Shown piece after piece: positions 13,022 to 25,412 of a stretch of DNA of 64,000 nucleotides. The translations under genes were made by a program, and so were the position numbers. The notes under the pieces were generated by a model that did no database searches, was not told the DNA's origin, and saw only the letters and a list, made by a program, of their open reading frames with translations. Numbering within the stretch: the first letter of the stretch is position 1; the number at the start of each line of letters is the position of its first letter. Source of the DNA: Cryptomeria japonica (taxonomy: Eukaryota > Streptophyta > Pinopsida > Cupressales > Cupressaceae); contig NC_081413.1 in the NCBI RefSeq assembly GCF_030272615.1, forward strand, positions 564,503,510 through 564,567,509, written 5' to 3'.

Positions 13022-14480
13022 GCATTGATGTCAAAACCTCATAAACTGAAGATCTTGAAAGTCAAATGCAACTAAAGATATAACTATTTTGAGATGTCAC
13101 TGTAATAAGCACATGATCTACCCAATCAAAAAATTACACAACTATTAGACCAAAATAAGATCCAAAATAATATAATACCAGTGATCAAATCAGACCACCA
13201 AAATGCCACCAACATACCCTGTTAAAAAATGTGACAAGAATCATTATCAAAATACTATCCACTACCTCAAAATATTGATGGAATCCAAGAACACTTCACT
13301 GAACTGATGTTACTGATACTCTATTTTGCTACCGGTTAGGACTGCACACATGTAATTGCATACAAATGCTAATAATCACACACCAATTCACACACTATCA
13401 ATCTCTACCTTATTCGCATCTCAAATCGCATCACCATCATAATGAAATCCATCGGTAAATGATTTCCCTTATATACCCTTGTAGCTTGTTCATCATGTCG
13501 ACTTCAAGATGAAAATAAACCCGTCGAATTCCTTCCAGAGTACGAAGTGTATTATGCATTTTCCTGATGATCATATTTGATGTTGGCCTGCACGCTACCT
13601 CCAATTCCACAAATGATTTTACCGGGCCCAAAAAGTCTTAACTGGGTCCTATAATGTGAATTATCGGTACCAAGAATAACTAGTTAACAAGAGTAAACAA
13701 TAGGGTGTGTACCAGTTGACCCAATCAAGAGAAAATGATAAAGCAATGATTCCGGATGAGAAATACCAACACCTGAAGATGAGTTGCCATCAGTGACAAC
13801 CCAAAATACAATATACCTCAGAAGGTGACTACTAGATGAGCGTCAATTTCCAACAAATATCACTATCACTATAAGATAAGAGTGAATAAACAATGTGCCA
13901 AAATAATGAATACTATCACTGTGTCAAAAAATAAATCACTATAAAAATGAATCATAACATTGTATACAAAACTGCCAAAACACTGCCAAACTGCATTCAA
14001 AGCTGCCAAAACTACATACAAAACTGCCAAAACACTGCCAAACTGCATTCAAAGCTGCCAAAACTACATACAAAACTACCAAAACACTGCCATACAAAAC
14101 TGCCAAAATATTGCCAAAGTATCCATTTCTCACCCTTTTGACAACAATGCCAAAGAGAAGAGAACTATAATATTGCAAAAAGGCCAAAAGTGAACATGTG
14201 GTACATAAAAGTATTGTTTACTATCATGCATCACATAGTCACTGTAGAACCCAAAGATCCCAGTACTGCCAGAGGGGTGAAAAAGAAGGATGAAGAACTC
14301 CCCTTAACTCCATGAACATGAGTTAATAACTTAAAAATAAATATGAGAGAAGACACCAAGTCTATCTCTCAAACCTTCAAAAAATACTTTGGGTAAAGGC
14401 TTCGTGAAAATATCAACCACTTGTTCATTTGAAGCCACATAGTCCAAGATCACATCATTTGCCAAGACCTTTTCTTGAAG
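13022..14480 (-). other. Copia A region between RNase H and 3' LTR
   Basis: About 1.4 kb beyond the RNase H, longer than usual for a copia 3' UTR. Holds a 52-bp minisatellite at 13973-14120 and a 64-codon minus frame at 13437-13631 with no recognised motif. No gene supported. Confidence 0.45.
13973..14120. repeat. 52-bp minisatellite, about 2.6 copies
   Basis: Units start at 13973, 14025 and 14077, each beginning TGCCAAAACACTGCCA (third copy TACC). The core CTGCCAAA recurs within the unit. It produces spurious frames on both strands. Confidence 0.85.
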
Positions 14481-14484
14481 AAAA

Positions 14485-15900
14485 TGGTTTCAAATATCTA
14501 TGTGTTTAGTCCAAGAATGTTGGATAGGATTATTTGAAATATATATAGTACTTGTATTATCACAAAGGATAGACATTGGTTTAGAAACATTGATGTGAAT
14601 GTCCTTTAAAGTCCGAATCATCCAGAGAACTTGTGTACAACAAGTAGCTACTACAATGTACTCTACCTCAGTAGTGGATAAAGACACAAAGTATTTCTTT
14701 TTTCTATGCCAAACTACCAACCTGCCTTCAAGAAAGAATGCACCACCAAAGGTGCTCTTCCTGTCATATATACAACCTGCCCAATTAATATTGGTATAGG
14801 CAATTAAAGTGAAATAATTGTGTGTCTAGAATACCATAAGTCAAAGTCAAGTGTACCAAAAATGCATTTTAAAATTATTTTGACAACATTCAAATGAAAT
14901 TATTTTGATATCATTAACATTCAAATGAGATTGTTTAGGTGCAGGTTGAAACCTTGAAACCAAGCAAACAAAATGGATAATATCAGGTCTTGTTGTAGTC
15001 AAATACAACAGACTGCCAATCATGGACCTATACATTATATGGTCCACATCCGGCTGATCAACTTCTTGTTGAAGTTTACAACTTGTCTCCATAGGTGTCC
15101 CAACAAGCTTACACTAATTCATTTGGAATCAATCTAACATTTCTTTTGCATACTTTGTTTGGGATGTAAAGATTCCTTTATCTAACTGACTGACTTGTAA
15201 ACCACAGAAGAATGAAAGTTCACCTAACATTGACATTTCAAACTTTGATTTCATAATATTGGGAAACTCAAAGCATAAATCAGTATCATCACTGCCAAAT
15301 ATGATATCATCTATGCAGACAACAACAATCAGTATACTATAAGCTTTTGTTTTGAAATATAAGTTGTTGTCTATAGCACCTTTGGTGAAACCTTGTTCAT
15401 GCATATGCTTGTCTAGCTTAGAATACCAGGCCCTTGGAGCTTGTTTTAAGCCATACAAGGCTTTTCTCAGTCTATAAACATGATTTTCTTTTCCTGCACA
15501 TATAAAACCTTCATGTTGTTCCATATAAACTTCTTCTTCAAGATCACCATTTAAAAATATAGATTTTACATCCATTTGGAAAACTTTAAAGTTCTTATAT
15601 ATAAAATAGGCCCAAAACATTTTTATGGCCTCAAGTTTGGCCACAGGGGCAAATGTTTCATCAAAATATATACCCTAAATTTGAGAGTATCCTTGACATT
15701 CTAGCCTTGCTTTATTTCTGATCACATTTACCTTATCATTAAGTTTGTTTCTAAAAAGCCATTTAGCACCAATCACATTTTTATCAGAGGGCCTAGGGAC
15801 AAGTTCCCAATTTTTTTTTTCTTTCTATTTGATCAAACTCTTCTTGCATAGCTTTGATCCATAGATAATCTTTACTGGCTTCCATATAATTTTTAGGCTC
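14485..15900 (-). pseudogene. Copia A reverse transcriptase and RNase H
   Basis: Minus strand. An open stretch at 15129-15644 holds RT: FQMDVKSIFLNGDLEEEVYM (first catalytic Asp), KALYGLKQAPRAWYSKLD, then CIDDIIFG, where the usual YVDD is CIDD with both Asp kept, and ELSFFCGLQV. 14847-15092 is the connection (IGSLLYLTTTRPDI). 14490-14720 is RNase H (FVSLSTTEVEY, SILCDNTSTIYISNNP, KHIDI). Before 15644 the N-terminal RT continues in another frame with stops. All parts are in order and collinear with the integrase upstream, so this is one pol gene broken by frameshifts. Would make cDNA if intact; now inactive. Confidence 0.9.
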
Positions 15901-15911
15901 AAGTTTTAATA

Positions 15912-16990
15912 TCAAAACAAGTAAACTTGATTATTTGTATTTGTAAGTTTTCTTCTTGTTTGTATACCAGTAGATGTATCAGCTATAATTAGATCTTGAG
16001 GATGATTTTTCTGCAATGACTTAGTGGACAATTTGGGAGTAGTTCCCACAAGAGTATTTTGAGCATTCTTTTCTTTTGGTTTTTGTTGAGTTTTAGACTT
16101 TTGTTTAGTTTTAGATGGAACAATACTATCAACATCTTTAATTTGCTGTTCATTATGCAACATTTCATCCGCTTTGATGTTTACACTTTCTACTACTCTT
16201 TTCAATCATTTATTAAAACATTTATAGGATTTGCTATGAGTAGAATAGCCTAAAAATATACCTTCATCAAAACGTGATTCAAAGTTGCCTTTATTACCAT
16301 TATCTCTTTTAATATAACATTTATTGTCAATTTTTTTGAAGTAGCCAACATTAGCTGACGTACCATACCAAAGCTCATAAGGAGTAAATTTTCTGTTCAC
16401 TCTCAATTGAACTCTATTTAAGATATAAACAATAGTATGAACTGCCTCTTTCCAATAACCATTTGACAAACCTACATCTTGAAGCATAGTTCTTGCCATC
16501 TCTTTTATTGTTCTATTTTTCCTTTCAGCAACACCATTTTGTTGTGGTGTTCTAGAGGCTGAGTATTGTCTTTTTGTACCATGTTCTTCACAATAATCAA
16601 TAAATTCTTAGGAAGTATACTCTCCCCCTTTGTCCGATCTATGATATTTTATTCTAAAACCAGATTCTTTTTCAACCATTTTTCTAAAAATTTTAAATTT
16701 GGCAAAGGTTTCTACCTTATGGTTCAAGAATTTTACCCACATCATTCTAGTCTAGTCATCAATGAACAACATGAAGTACTTTTCATTGTTTAAGAATTTT
16801 GTTCTTGTAGAACCACACAAATCTATATGTATTAGCTGCAATGGCTTTGTAGAAGAGTATTCTTTAGGCTTAAAGTTGACTCTTTCTTGTTTGCTTTCTT
16901 GACACTCTTTGTAGACATGGTTATTTGGTTAAGAGAGAATCGACATATTTCTAGAAAATTATGATTTTGATTGATTTTGACTAAATTATC
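15912..16990 (-). pseudogene. Copia A integrase
   Basis: Minus strand. The core at about 16500-16830 keeps HIDLCG, a SDKGGEYTS segment and QQNGVAERKNRTI, i.e. the D, D and E positions, but has in-frame stops. 16206-16499 is an open C-terminal part (YWKEAVHTIVYILNRV, TPYELWYG, GIFLGYSTHSKSYKCFNK). 15912-16205 is the polar linker between IN and RT. The GAG-pre-integrase block (LWHRRLGHINFDNLVKI) precedes it near 16960-17030. Confidence 0.85.
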
Positions 16991-18249
16991 AAAGTTAATA
17001 TGCCCTAATCTTCTATGCCAGAGTTTGGTTTCATCAACTTGACTCATAAAGCACACATTGATTTCCTTTTTACTTTTTGTACTTTCATGAAGGTTATAGA
17101 TATTGCCATTAGTTTTGAATCCTATTGTAATTATTTTACCAAATTTATTTTTGATTTCACATCTTAGTGCAGAGAAAGTAACATGAAAACCATTATCACA
17201 TATTTTACTCACACTGAGTAAATTATGTGTTAACCCTTCAAAGTAGTAAACATCATGCATTGGAGTTTCATTATCAAGCAATACAATACCTTTTCCTATA
17301 ATTTGTATACAATAATCATTTCCAAATCTCATAGAACCCCATGTATAATCCTCATAATAAACAAATTTACTTTTATCACTAGTCATATGGTGAGAACAAC
17401 CACTATCCACAACCCAAAGATTTTTCTTAACAAAATGTAAGGCTGTTTCAACTACTAATGCTTCAACCTTTCCCTTTGGTTTCCCAATCAATTTTGGTTT
17501 GTCATTCTCATCTGATTTGTTTGACTGTGTAAATAAATTAGATTTACAGAAAGTAGTAATGTGATCAAAATTACTACATTTGTAGCATTTGAGATTGCTT
17601 AAAAATTTGTAAAGATTACCATTTACAAGACTTGGCTTTCTTCTAGACATAATCTTACATTCATTTGCTTTATGTCCAATTTGATAGTAATTGAAACAAT
17701 AACCATAGAAATAAAAAAATATATCTAGAAAACTTACTTGTTTGTTAATAGATTTTTCCTTTTCAGTACCAACACAATTTGAGGATTGTCCTTCTGAAAA
17801 GCTTAGATTACTTTTGCCTTTGTAATCTTTTTTTTTGTTCAACAAATCAGATGATTTTTCACACAAAGCATGATTCTTTTGTAAATCAACAAATTTTTCT
17901 TCAAGAAGACAACATTCCTTTTCTTTATGACTCAACTTTTCTTTAGTTATTTCAAGAATCCTTTTACCCTCTTCAATCTGAAGTGTTAGATCAGATATGG
18001 TTTCTGGTTTTGATCTTTCAAAATAACAATTTCTTGACTTAACTTCTTTATTTCCTTGAGAGCATACCTTAACTCTCCTTCAAGATCAATTTTAGAGTCA
18101 TAATGATTTGAATGAGTTTCCTCCCATTTTTCATTAGGAGTTATAATATCCATGAACAATGTTTCTTCTCCTTCTTCAAGAGACTCATCAGAACAACTAT
18201 CAACTATCAGTAGCATCAGCATACAAACTCTACTTCTTTTTGAAGGCAT
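16960..18249 (-). pseudogene. Copia A gag C-terminus, protease and gag-pre-integrase
   Basis: Minus strand. The 367-codon frame 16832-17935 runs from a coiled-coil-like K/E-rich start through two zinc-knuckle-like motifs, one degenerate (CFNYYQIGHKANEC, second Cys replaced by Tyr) and one complete (CYKCSNFDHITTFC), to an aspartic protease (LWVVDSGCSHHMT, DSG at about 17399-17407; LTHNLLSVSKICD) and LWHRRLGHINFDNL. Its last about 40 codons are read-through after a frameshift. The preceding frame 17986-18249 supplies an acidic linker. With the knuckle in the upstream gag piece this element encodes three CCHC-type motifs. Confidence 0.85.
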
Positions 18250-19123
18250 TTTTCATTTTGAAATTGAAATAATTTTTCTTTCCTAATTTTCTATTTTCCT
18301 CTTCATCACTGTCTAAGTCTTTGTTTGAACATTGAGAGGCATAATGCCCAATCTTTCCACAATTAAAGCACTTAAAGGGAAAATTCCCTTTGTATTTTCT
18401 TAACCCTCTTTTTAGTTTACTAACAAAAGCTAAATCATTTTCATCTAGATTTTTAAATTCACTAACAATGTCACTGTCCCTTTTAACTGATTTGAAAGCA
18501 AACTCTTTGCTAGTAGAACAATAGTCACCAATTATCATTTCATAAGTTGTAAATACACCATGGAAAGCATCTAAAGTAACTTTACTAATATCTCTTTCTT
18601 CTAAGGCGAATATTTTATAGTCAAATTTAGGTGTTAGATATCTTAAAACCTTTTTGACAATAATTGTTTCTTTAAGTTCTTCACCAAGACCATGTATAGA
18701 GTTTACAACTTCTTGAACTCTCAAGAAATAATCAGCAATTCTTTCATTTTCTATCATTTTGAGGCTTTCAAACCTATCTCTAAAGGTTTGTAGTTTTGCT
18801 TCTTTAACCTATTCATCACCCTCATAAATGTTTTAGAGTTTATCCCAGACAACTTTTGCATTTTTGCAATCCATGATTTTAACCAAGACATCATTTGTTA
18901 AACCATATAAAATAGCATTAAATGCCTTGGCATCACATTCATATGCATTTTCTTCATCAGGAGTACAAGGTGCTGTACTGGCTATATATGCATTTTCAAT
19001 TGCAGACCAAAATTTATAACCTAGGGAGGTTAAATGACGTTTCATTCTAAACTTCTACAAAGCATAATCAATACCATAAAAAAATGGTGCTCTGATAGAG
19101 GACATACCTTCTTGACTTGCCAT
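18230..19123 (-). pseudogene. Copia A gag N-terminus
   Basis: Starts at the ATG at 19121-19123 (MASQEGMSSIRAPFF), 48 bp downstream of the PBS. The fold follows the plant copia gag pattern: a YGIDYALxKFRMK block with a stop where Trp is usual, SLGYKFWSAIENAY, AKAFNAILYGL and VVWDKL, then in a second piece ERIADYFLRVQEVVNSIHGL and the zinc knuckle CFNCGKIGHYASQC (CX2CX4HX4C intact). At least one stop near codon 23 and a frameshift or stop between 18757 and 18833. Confidence 0.85.
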
Positions 19124-19170
19124 ATGTACTCCTATTAGGAAATCCCTAGTATGAATCTAAACAAGGGTTT

Positions 19171-19183
19171 GGATTTGATACCA
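19171..19183 (-). promoter_or_regulatory. PBS of copia A
   Basis: TGGTATCAAATCC on the minus strand, two bases from the LTR edge at 19186. Differs slightly from the canonical initiator-Met PBS TGGTATCAGAGCC, consistent with decay. Confidence 0.8.
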
Positions 19184-19470
19184 CTTGTTGGATTACAAGA
19201 AACATTGAGAGGGGGGGGGGGGGAGTGAATCAGTGTTTCAATAATTCAAACAAGTTTTAAGAAACTTTCAAAACAAAATAAATTTGATTTGCTTATAAAG
19301 AAATACAAAGCAAATAACTGAAAGTAAACAATAAATGAATCTTGCCATAAAATAAATTGACACAAAATATTTCATGAGTGGAAAAACCTCTTGGAGAATA
19401 AAAACCACTCATAAACTTACCTCACTGACTTTATCTGAAAACTTTTCTATTTACAAATCCTCACTCGCTA

Positions 19471-22400
19471 TGTAGTGTCCCTCCTAGACTTGCATTTTGA
19501 TTTGTATACTGATAGACTTATTTAGAGTTATGATGGTTATTTGGATGGGTGTTTATGACTCTTCTATTATTTTGATGGTATGCGTGATATTTAGACCTTA
19601 TGTGGACTCATGGTATATGTGATGACTCTTTATGATTGGATACTTTTATGATTGATGATGTGGGACTTATTATACGATATTTGATTCTTATGGATGTTGA
19701 TTTGGTATCTCCTAGATGGATGGATTTATATGACTTATGGATTCACATATGATTATCACTTATATGTATTATGAGATTGATGATGATACTAACCCCACTT
19801 CATGGTGATGATTCTATGCATTGTTTTGATATTATATTGCGTGATTATCTTCGTGAGTAGAGATGATACCATATCACTTATTGTGAATGGGATATGTCAT
19901 CACGATTCTCTATCACTTTTCTATTTATTGTAAGGTATATACATTGTATATGTCATGTTGGCTTTTGATGTAGGTTTGCAGGTACCAGACATCGACTCCA
20001 CCTAGCTCCACAGGTCTGAGCACATCTTTATCCCAATGGAAAGTTGTCGGAGATGACATAGTTTCCCTCACACACTTTTGGTCTAAGATGTATACCTTGC
20101 TAGTTTATTTTGATGTTCTTTCATGGTTGATCTTCCTTTAGGGTCAACTAAGAGATGTGGTGTATTGGTTAAGTCTCTTCTTCCTTGTATCATAGGTCAT
20201 GAGGTCAAATCTCTTTGGCTTTTCATTTTTGATCAGTTGTGGCTTGATTATTGGTTTTCTTGCATGATTGGATTATTTATTTTATTAAGAATTTAATTTG
20301 GTAATTAATTAATTTAATTTAATTTATTAAGATTTAACTTAGCTTTATTTATTGTTTAAATATTTAATTTGTTTAATTTATTGTTGAGATGACTTTTATT
20401 TATTAATTGTTTTTAATTTAATTATTTATTTGAGTTATATTTATTTATTTTATTTTATTTATTAGTGTTGATATTAATAATGATAATTAATTATAAATTA
20501 TTTAATAAAGAATGGGTAAATAATATCATTTGTACCTACCATTTAATTTTGAGGAAATATTTGTATTTCCCAATTAGTTGTCATATCTGTACTAAAGTAA
20601 TCAAATTCGATTTATTTCTACCTACCTTTATTTTTGATTGGTCGGCTTGATTGGGTTGGTGAGTAATATATATTTATATTATGTCTTTTTCGAACTTTGT
20701 AAAGGTAAGTAAGATATATGGTTTTTGGAATTTTTCTATTGGTCGAGAAAACCATACTCTTAAATTTAATTTTCTATTTATTTTGGCTTGCTGGTTTATG
20801 CACGAGTTAATCATCCGACAGATCATTGCAAGAGGATTTTTGAATTTGATTTGGAGTTTGGATTGCAATTTGGATTTTGGAAGGCTTGGAATTTTCAGAT
20901 TTGTTCTTCAATTTTCATTTTGCGATTTGCAGGTTGGTGGCTCTACTTTTGCATTTCATTTCCGAAAAAGATTGTCTTCTCCATTCTGAAAATTTTGAAT
21001 TTGATTTGATCTTGGAGTTTGATTTGAATGTGGATATGATCTTCATTATTGAATTTTAGTTTGTTGAGCAAGTTTGGAATAGGGAAAGTGCAGTTTTTGG
21101 GCTTCCTATCTTCATTATGAATGTTGTGTTTCTCTATGGTTTCTCTATGGAAGTGTGGATCTTTCCTTACACTTATTTTACATGTTTTTGGACCTTTCCT
21201 ATCTTGTTTGGCTTCTTTCTTATTTTTTATTACTTTCCTCCCTCTCTCCTCTGTGGTTTTGGCTCCTATTTCTCAGTTTATGCTTAGTGGGAGAGGGATT
21301 TTCTTCTACAACTTTCTTTCAGTGGCTATCTAGCAAATATGTTGATTGTATATGATGGTATTTTGATGTTCCAGACCACCTGTGTTTGGTATGAGGGTTG
21401 TTTTATACCCCTGAGTCTTCCCGAGACCCCTCCTAAGCCACATGCCTTTGTAATGCACTGATCTCTGCACTTTTACCAGAAACGCCATGGAATCTACCAC
21501 AAATGCCACCCTTCATACCAAGAATGCCACCATACATGCCAAGAATTCCATTGTTTATACCATATGTTTGTCAAACTCACCAGGAGAGCCAAGGTCCTAA
21601 TTTGTAGATTCAACCAAATTGACCATAAACACCACCCTAGAGACCAGAAATGCCATCATAATAACCATAAACGCTACCATACATGCTAAAAACATTACTA
21701 TACCTACTATGAACACTACCCTAGGTTTTAGAGGCGCTAAGCTATCCTGGGGGTCTCTGGAAGCCAGTTTTTGGCTTGTTTGAGTGCATCTTTGGTTTGT
21801 GTGAGTACTCTAGAGGCTTGCGTGGTATGTATTGGAATTTAACAATGTGGTTATGATGTATTTTTATCTCTTATAATGTTTCATGTTCTCCGATAAGAGG
21901 GTTCATGCCTTACTAATGAGGTGTTCCTATGCAATTTGATGCTCTGACGAGAGGGAGAATGCCTTGCTGTTGATAGATAGTTTATGTGACTCCAATGGGA
22001 TGTGCTATGCCTCACTGTTGAGGATATGATACTATTTGGATATTTTTTACGGTTTTCATTCATGATTGTCTTATCTTTGATGTTGCATTTGTGAAGGCCT
22101 TCTTCCTTGAGTTTGATTCATGAGTCCTCTTTGCTTAGTTTGTTGAGATTTTTATTGTATCTTTGTTGGCCTTCATGATGATGTTATATGTGTATTTGAT
22201 ATGTATTTCCACCCTATGGTCATGGTTCATGGTAGGGAGAGTGGGCCCTTGCATGTCTGGACCATGCTCTTGAGCATTAGGCCTCTAGGAGGGGGTCTAG
22301 AGTTATTGGAACCACATGAAGGGTTTGTTGTAATTTGAAGTGATAAATAAAATAATTGATTAGTGGGTTTTGGGTAATAGGAAATTCACTAAACAAGATA

Positions 22401-25400
22401 ATAATTGATTATGTTCCCCTCCTCATATCCCTAGAAGCATGCTCGCTCAGGATGAGTTTGGGAAGACTGTTGTAGCGGTAAACCAATCTCCCTTGAATGG
22501 CTCCAAGGTTGAGATGGTTCCACATGTATATTAGGGTGAGGATTTGCCCCTTCTATTGTGAGGATAGAATGTGATGAGACTCTTTCCTTACATGAGTCCA
22601 TTTTCCATATGCTTTGCTTTGTTGATTGTGTCTCTGGAGGGTCTCTTGATGATTTTAGCCTTGTGATGCAGTTTTGTGTTGTGATCTCTTGATTGGAGTC
22701 TTGTTGAGTCTTGATGTATCCTTTGGTCAATAGGTGTTAGCTTAGTTCATGAGTGTGTGTTGGAACCTTTTTCATCTCCTAGCATGGGGGGTGGTTCCTT
22801 GATTAGTTCCACATGGTCTAGAGGTTGATTACCTTCTTCCATTGGGATACTCTCCTTGGTGTTGTGTGCCTGGATCAAATTCTTCATGAGATTAAACCTT
22901 GGAATTGATTTTCTATGTTCATGAAAAGAAGACATTGTATCATAATGTAATATGTATGTAGAAGAGATTATGTATTCTTATATTGTACCATTGAAATGTA
23001 GTTGAGAAAGAAGTTGTAATAGGACTTGATATTAGAATTAAGTATTGATCTATGGATAATTCATGATGTAGTAGATTCTTGTATGATTTTAAAAGTAATC
23101 ATGTAAATGGATTGGTTTATTGTACTTGAGATGTATTACACTCATGTGATGGATAGGATTATGTTATGCTATGGAATGAATGATAGATAGATGAAAATGA
23201 TAGCATTGATCTATACTTGAGTAACTAGGTGTTCATGTACATTAAAGGTTAAATGAATTGTGTAATGATATGTGTTTAGGACTTTGCATAAGATGATAAT
23301 GATGATATGATCATGTAAGAGATTATGCATATTTGAGTTAGGTAACTATATGTAAATGCAGTAGGACATGATGTTGATGGTATGATGAAAGAATAAGTAT
23401 TTGATAGATTATTGAGAGGGGGGGGGGGTGAATCAATAAATAGAAAAACTGATACAAACTCTCCAAACTCAAACTCAAACATGCAAAGTAATCTTATAAT
23501 TGAAATACAACTGTCAAGATCAATACTCATAAGAATACCGGTTGACTATTACAACAACTTAACAGTAATCATATGTCAATACTTCACTTCTCAATGCTTC
23601 CGGTTATCATGTCTTATCAGAAATAGTTAATCAAATAAATCATAAGATCATAACCACAAAAACATTCAATACATGACACAAGTATTTATATGTGGAAAAC
23701 CCAAATAGGTAAAACCCACAGTGAGATGAGAATCACAAGAAAATATTTGAATTCTTTTGAAGTTCGCCCTGTTAGGAGTCTAGCATGCTAAAGCTTTTAC
23801 AAAAGTCCTGTTAAGAAATGATCCTGTTAGGAATCACTCGGTTAAGGGATTGACTACAAATGCCTTGTTAGAAGCAAATACCCTGTAAGGAGTAACCTCA
23901 ATAGAGGATTTGAGAATCCAATCTAATGGACCACCTTGTTACAGGATTTAATAAGTAACCAAGCTTGTTAGAGCTTACCTAGTTAGGGGATTTCAATTCT
24001 GCTGTAATTGTTAGAAAACAACAATAGTTTCTTGATCTATCTAAATAACACTACATTTGGTTGATCATATTCATTTAAGCTTCTATATGCCTTTTCTCAA
24101 ACTATAGACTCATTCTCTAGTTCGGCAATCACACACTCTATTGATTTCTGCCAACTCTTGCCAACACCTAAACAAAAAAGCTTCATCGACCTTAAATACA
24201 AATCAATTAGGGCAACAACACAACAAAAATCTAATCCTCTCATCATCGAGATTACAAACAAGTCAATACAAGCATGACTGTTGGATTTCATAGCAATCTC
24301 ATTACATCAATCAAGAAAACCTCAACTGCTCCTTGATTACCGCTTCATTGAGCTCAGTAACTCATCACTCATTTTGCATTAGATGCAATACACTTCGTTC
24401 ATTCCCTAGACAAACAAACACGCCAAAACATTTTGAAATTGTCTTCATACAATGACCTTACGTGTCACCATCATTACCGCTCAAATCATAAACCAACATA
24501 ATCAATTCAACAACCTTAATCAGTTAGGGTCTAACAAAAACAACTGGTAGGGTTTACCAATTACATAACATAGAAAGGGTTTAACCTTTTACTCCGATTA
24601 CTGGTTGAACTCACAAACTTACATATCGGTTTACAATAACCTTCACAAAGTTCTTCCTATTGGTTACAAGACAATATCAACAATAACAAAAATATCATTA
24701 ATATCATTAATATCATTACTGGTTTAATTGACATCAATGACAACATAACATATCATTAATGCAATCTTCATGCAAATGCCAACAGATGTAGAGGCTAGGA
24801 AGAATGCTTGATGTTTCCTAGATGTAAGCTATTTAATATGTTAAAGTGCTTATGGATATAATGTGATTGTAAGATGGAATATTCATATGATTTAAAATTG
24901 TATTTATAATCATGCCTTGAAATTGAGTCATGATATTCCCTAGGATGATTGATTAAAGGAATAGTATATTTGCATTTAAGCTAGTTACGAATTTATGAGA
25001 ATTGATGACTAAATATAATTTATGTTGTTCTCTTGAGAGATTACTAAATGAAAGAATATGCATATGTATTGGTTATGCTTTAGTTGCATGGGAAGTGAGT
25101 GGTTAGAGGATTGGGAGAATTGATCTTCTTGATAAATGGATAATATGTTAGAATGTTGCTAGTAGTGACGTTAAGATACACTAAGGAATAATTGTGTTGT
25201 AAGAATGTATTTTATATGTGCTTATGTTGGAAGGTTTATTCCCCTTGCATAGAGTGGATTTATGATGTTACTATTTTATGTTAAATGTGTTATTACATTT
25301 GAATAATATTGTTTTGATATATGTTAGTGTTGGAATAATGTAATAGATATTTTAAAAAATAAAATTGTTAGTAGTTTTTTTTTGGATTATTTCTCTAGGG

Positions 25401-25412
25401 GCGGGCATTACA
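19471..25412 (+). mobile_element. Probable solo LTR (about 4.5 kb), gypsy-like, inside copia LTR
   Basis: Begins TGTAGTGTCCCTCC and ends GGGCGGGCATTACA, the same style of TGTAGT...CATTACA ends as the gypsy LTRs at 36734 and 45988. Without the nested 1,415 bp it is about 4.53 kb, close to the 4.44-4.46 kb of those LTRs. A 24-nt block at 19997-20020 matches, with one mismatch, the minus strand of 40747-40770 at a similar distance from the LTR start. No PBS, PPT or pol domain seen. Flanking 5-mers CGCTA and GGCTG match at three positions only. Frames at 20681-21355 show nothing recognisable. Confidence 0.6.
23375..24784 (-). mobile_element. Solo LTR, copia family F, with 5-bp TSD
   Basis: 1,410 bp, TGATGGTATGATG... 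to ...AATGCCAACA, flanked by exact GATGT at 23370-23374 and 24785-24789. Its own orientation is minus, judged from the G-tract (about 23418-23428), which on the minus strand reads as the TGATTCACCCCC end motif of copia LTRs. Same family as the solo LTR at 30302-31835 (shared 'ggtgaatca', 'aaacccaaatag', 'gttagg' ladder). No internal domain. Confidence 0.88.

Noticed and set aside
13939-14193. Overlapping frames on both strands with repeated KLPK/NCQN units
   Set aside because: Produced by the 52-bp minisatellite.
20681-21355. Several overlapping plus frames of 60-102 codons, hydrophobic
   Set aside because: Overlapping phases in T-rich LTR-like DNA, no motif, no conserved counterpart.
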